NCBI RefSeq assembly: GCF_003289645.1
Contig: NZ_QLYX01000008.1
Location: forward strand, 124,001-188,000
Source: Actinomadura craniellae
Lineage (GTDB): Bacteria; Actinomycetota; Actinomycetes; Streptosporangiales; Streptosporangiaceae
Direction of reading: 5' to 3'
Length of the DNA stretch: 64,000 bases
The notes under the pieces were generated by a model. That model worked only from the letters and a program-made list of their open reading frames with translations, did no database searches and was not told the origin of the DNA. The translations under genes and the position numbers were made by a program. The first letter of the stretch is position 1. Each line of letters begins with the position of its first letter. Below, in pieces: positions 61,532-64,000 of the stretch.

Positions 61532-62134
61532 ATGAAACCCGATGGCGCCTTGCAGACCTTCATCGACGACGTGGAGTCCGTGCTCAGCACTACCGACGAC
61601 GAGCACGAGATCACCCAGCGGGTCGCGGAGCGGCTGTCCGCCCTACTGGCCGGCGGCTACCGGCTCCCACCCGAGGTCACCCAGCCGTCGGACGAGCACC
61701 ATGTCAACTACCCCCTCCACATCGCCCCCGACAACGGCTGGTCATTGGCCGCCGTTGTTTGGAACGCAGGTCAACGCACACCCGTGCACGGACACGAGAC
61801 ATGGGGCGTCGCCGGCATCTACTCAGGATCCGAACACGAGTTCCGCTACGCCAAACCCACGGCCGCCGAGCCGGGCAGGCCCCTCACCCCGGCCGGCGAG
61901 CACGTGTGGGAACGCGGACAGGTCACCGTGTGCTGCACGACCGACGACGACGTCCACGCCGTCGCGGCCGTCGGCGACACACCCACCGTCGGCATCCACG
62001 TCTACGGAGCCGACATCGGCACCATCGAACGGCGGTCGTACGACCCGGCGACCGGAGCGGTCCGATGGTTCGTCTCCGGCTGGAACACCCCGGCAGCCGA
62101 CAGCGGCCATCCCCAGCCATCGAGCGACCGGTAA
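61532..62134 (+). CDS. Cysteine-dioxygenase-type cupin protein
   Basis: A 200-residue cupin. PVHGHETWGVAG (about 87-98) has the HxH metal ligands and GIHVYG the third His, the pattern of thiol dioxygenases (CDO/3-mercaptopropionate-type) that use Fe(II) and O2. Flanking parts (YPLHIAPDNGWSLAAVVW) also suit this family. No partner enzyme is adjacent. The start is ATG 61532; an AGGGGGAT sequence lies upstream. Confidence 0.82.
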   Translation: MKPDGALQTFIDDVESVLSTTDDEHEITQRVAERLSALLAGGYRLPPEVTQPSDEHHVNYPLHIAPDNGWSLAAVVWNAGQRTPVHGHETWGVAGIYSGSEHEFRYAKPTAAEPGRPLTPAGEHVWERGQVTVCCTTDDDVHAVAAVGDTPTVGIHVYGADIGTIERRSYDPATGAVRWFVSGWNTPAADSGHPQPSSDR

Positions 62135-62390
62135 TTATTCACGCCGGGCCAGATGGGCTCCGCCCTAGCACGAACAGCCTCTTCCCCACAGCGACCTACC
62201 GGTCACCTCAGGTCGGCTGTCCGCGGCTACAGGTTGCGTCCGTGGAGGTGGTGTATGAGTTTGACCTGGCTGGAAACCACTCTGTGGGCCGAGTTTCCCA
62301 TTCCGAGCGGTACAGCCATCCACAGCGATCGTCACGGCTTTGTGATGTGATTAAGCCCTCTGGGCCGCCGACTTCCTCGACTCTTGGTGT

Positions 62391-62837
62391 ATGGCAGGAA
62401 CAGAATCCGCTGAGTCTGATCTGACGACCGCTCTAAACCATGCATGGGCCTGGTATGAGATGAGCATGAATCATCGATTCCAGATGGCAAATTTCTATCT
62501 TCTGATCGTCGCAGGCAACTTTGCGGCCTATATTGCCGCTATCCAGGCCAAGCTGCACTTGGTGGCGGGATTTGTTGCCTTGATGGCTGCACTTTCTGTA
62601 GTGATCTACATAATTTTGGCTCGACGTGCACGGGAGCGACTGGCGACGGCGTCTGTCCCGCTTAAGGAAATCCAGAGCCGCCTGGCTACTAGCCTAGGTA
62701 TTGACGGGCTCCGAATGATCGAAAAAGTCAGTTCCGCTCCTCGCTGGCGAAGGACATCCTGGATCGGCAGTGGAATGTGTGGTGTGGTCGCTACTGTCTT
62801 CCTGACCGCAGCTGCTTATGCGTTCGCGCATAGCTGA
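62391..62837 (+). CDS. Small membrane protein with three hydrophobic spans, unknown function
   Basis: A 148-residue protein. Hydrophobic segments at about 32-50, 54-76 and 125-145; between the second and third lies a cytoplasmic helical region (ARRARERLATASVPLKEIQS). The N-terminal WAWYEMSMNHRFQMANFYLL is unusual and may be an interface. Codon usage is clearly less GC-rich than in the neighbours (many AT-ending codons), which suggests transfer. Small multi-span proteins are often effectors in defence or immunity loci, but no partner gene is recognised. ATG 62391 without a strong ribosome site. Confidence 0.6.
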   Translation: MAGTESAESDLTTALNHAWAWYEMSMNHRFQMANFYLLIVAGNFAAYIAAIQAKLHLVAGFVALMAALSVVIYIILARRARERLATASVPLKEIQSRLATSLGIDGLRMIEKVSSAPRWRRTSWIGSGMCGVVATVFLTAAAYAFAHS

Positions 62838-62949
62838 TCAAGATCACCCCTAGCGGTTGGCTGATACGGTCCGGCGGGACTGGACAGGGCAGGCGCCGTA
62901 CACTCAATCCTCACCACGCAGCGCCGTTTCAGCCCCGGCAGCGCTGGCG

Positions 62950-63474
62950 TTAACAGCGGTCAGGGTGGTGCGGCGGGTTCGCAAGGCCAGTCGCGGGTGG
63001 TCTGGGTACGGAATCTTGTGCGGCTTGCAGGTCGCTGCGGCTCAGTACCGGGCATCCGATGATTTCGGGCAGCACGGCCCGTTGCCTGTCGGTCAGCTCG
63101 TTGAAGAAGACAATGACCCTGGCATGGGTCCTCATGCGGGCCTCGGCCATCTCGCGTACCTTGCCCGTGCTCATCAGCGTCCGTGAGGAGTAGGGCCGGT
63201 CCATGTTCGCCTTCCCACCGGGCGCCCCGCCTTTCTTGCCACCCGAAATCCCTCGGCGCTGAACGAATCGCCCGGCGACCCTACCTCCCCGTGCGGAGAC
63301 CTCGGCGGCAAGCGCATCCATGAGATCAACGTGATCCTTGCACTTGGCAGAGAACAGACCCGCGATCAACACATCGGCTCCGGCCACCAGGTCCCCAGCG
63401 TCTTTTATCGCAGGAGGCACCAAGACCACACGGCGCTGGCTGCCGACCCTCCGCGAATGATGCCTATGACCCAT
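62950..63474 (-). CDS. Isolated HflX-N-like domain protein
   Basis: A 174-residue protein resembling the N-terminal domain of the ribosome-splitting GTPase HflX. It has KCKDHVDLMDALAAEVSARG, RRGISGGKKGGAPGGK and TLMSTGKVREMAEARMR, then ARVIVFFNELTDRQRAVLPE and GCPVLSR, matching the HflX-N pattern (SGK, DELS-type loop, V-DR). There is no GTPase domain and the protein ends 30 residues later. It may be a truncated HflX or a stand-alone ribosome- or RNA-binding factor. ATG 63474 chosen; GTG 63504 is also in frame. Confidence 0.6.
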   Translation of the reverse strand: MGHRHHSRRVGSQRRVVLVPPAIKDAGDLVAGADVLIAGLFSAKCKDHVDLMDALAAEVSARGGRVAGRFVQRRGISGGKKGGAPGGKANMDRPYSSRTLMSTGKVREMAEARMRTHARVIVFFNELTDRQRAVLPEIIGCPVLSRSDLQAAQDSVPRPPATGLANPPHHPDRC

Positions 63475-63848
63475 GCGCCCCACGGTAAGCAAGCCCTCGA
63501 CCACTGACGAGTGAATTTTCAGCAGGACGGCTACCGCCCTGCACTCCCAGCTTGGGAAATCACCACCTATGGTTACCCTGACCTGCGGTCCTTTGACTTA
63601 CGGCCACGCGTGGCTCTCCCCGTCGACGACCGTACGTGACCGCTGCGGCCCGCTCTGATGGGCACGTAACGGGCACGCCGCTCACGTTCGGACAGACCCG
63701 GAGTGCTCACTGAATCGAGTCCATGCCCTGGTCGCTGGACCTGCTTGAGCGTGACCATGTCCCGCACTTGCTGGACCGGAGCTCCGTGGTTTGCGGCGTC
63801 AGGTGTGACCGTCCGCCGACTGGCCTCATCACGGTTGCCGTCAACGAA
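63475..63848. other. No intact gene; possible remnants of an integrated element
   Basis: About 370 bp without a convincing gene. A minus-strand frame of 64 codons (63573-63767) ends in a basic tail (RATRGRKSKDRRSG) and could be debris of a recombinase or similar gene, but no family motif is seen. Confidence 0.35.
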
Positions 63849-63879
63849 AAGACCCCGGGCAATGATCGCTCGGGGTCTT
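63849..63879 (-). terminator. Rho-independent terminator downstream of a tRNA 3-prime remnant
   Basis: AAGACCCCG (63849-63857) pairs with CGGGGTCTT (63871-63879) around a 13-nt loop; on the minus strand the stem is followed by TTTTC-like sequence. It is nearly the same hairpin as that at 36321-36351 and is of the kind that follows actinobacterial tRNA genes. Confidence 0.7.
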
Positions 63880-63895
63880 CTAGCTGTTCAGGGGC

Positions 63896-63928
63896 GGTGG
63901 GCAGGGGTGGGGTCGAACCGCCGACCTC
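63896..63928 (-). other. tRNA 3-prime-end-like sequence, candidate attachment site
   Basis: Read on the minus strand it has a variable-loop-like GAGGTC, T-stem GGCGG, T-loop TTCGACC, T-stem CCACC (one mismatch), acceptor strand CCTGCCC and discriminator A followed by CC. No 5-prime half of a tRNA precedes it; instead the upstream sequence is a hicA start. Tyrosine-recombinase elements integrate into such 3-prime ends and leave copies, so this may be an attR/attL remnant. Confidence 0.5.
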
Positions 63929-63979
63929 CTCCAGTGCCTTGATTACTTCCGTCCCGGAGACCACGGGTAGTGGTGGCAT
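63917..63979 (-). pseudogene. hicA-like toxin gene, truncated after 21 codons
   Basis: The first 21 residues (PPLPVVSGTEVIKALEEVGG after the Met) match the N-terminus of HicA mRNA interferases. HicA normally goes on to a GSH motif with the catalytic His and a total of 60-80 residues; here the frame runs into the tRNA-like sequence and terminator and the catalytic part is missing. It overlaps the stop of the preceding gene (TGATG). Confidence 0.55.
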
Positions 63980-64000
63980 CAGGCGACGTCCTGGACGATC
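63979..64000 (-). CDS. 3-prime end of an upstream gene, probably hicB antitoxin (partial)
   Basis: Only the last six codons (IVQDVA) and the stop are inside the window. The stop shares one base with the hicA-like start, the usual tight hicB-hicA coupling, so a HicB-type antitoxin is the best guess. Confidence 0.35.

Noticed and set aside
63896-63979. A complete tRNA gene at the right edge
   Set aside because: Only the variable loop, T-arm and acceptor 3-prime strand can be folded; no D-arm, anticodon arm or 5-prime acceptor strand is present.

Overview
The window is high-GC DNA with actinobacterial gene families throughout: DUF397 proteins paired with XRE/DUF5753 regulators, RsbW-like ATPases, a mycofactocin-type SDR, the CE1758/CE1759 flavin pair, PdxR/MocR regulators, and frequent GTG starts with ATGA or GTGA overlaps. 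A filamentous actinomycete (Streptosporangiales/Thermomonosporaceae or Streptomyces-like) fits, but the genus cannot be fixed from this sequence. No rRNA, complete tRNA or CRISPR array was seen.

Layout. 0.3-4.6 kb: one operon of histidine kinase, response regulator and paralogous histidine kinase. The two kinases carry complementary defects: one keeps the phospho-accepting His but has a ruined ATP site, and the other keeps the ATP site but has lost the His. 4.7-6.4 kb: an SDR divergent from a MmyB-like regulator. 6.5-18.5 kb: an accessory, defence-like region. It holds two copies of an XRE/DUF397 module (one with a tandem DUF397), a lone AbfB-fold protein, a 1011-residue SF1 helicase-PLD-DUF5710 protein, an RsbW-like ATPase group, and an operon of AAA ATPase, TOPRIM-like protein and DUF262 protein. 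That operon resembles an OLD/PARIS-type ATPase-nuclease pair with a GmrSD-like third subunit and is the best candidate here for an undescribed system.

18.7-43.2 kb is mostly ordinary chromosome: a secreted LPVTG-ending protein and an L,D-transpeptidase, a two-component flavin monooxygenase, lipid enzymes, MarR/NADH-quinone-type reductase, M20 peptidase with an ArsR-like regulator, SDR, phosphoesterase, AraC/amidohydrolase/MFS, MocR, VOC/AraC, a canonical NarL-type two-component system, a tannase-like esterase, an SLC13 transporter and UppP. 43.6-57.1 kb: two ABC-permease efflux-type pairs (the second with a PadR regulator) flank an alpha-glucoside regulon (LacI, binding protein, two permeases, GH13 glucosidase; no ATPase gene). 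57.2-62.1 kb: a histidinol-dehydrogenase paralogue divergent from a LysR gene, a second LysR gene, a DHFR-family protein and a cysteine-dioxygenase-like cupin.

62.4-64.0 kb looks like the edge of an integrated element: a lower-GC membrane protein, an isolated HflX-N-like domain, a tRNA 3-prime-like remnant followed by a terminator, and a hicA toxin start that is cut off exactly where the tRNA-like sequence begins.
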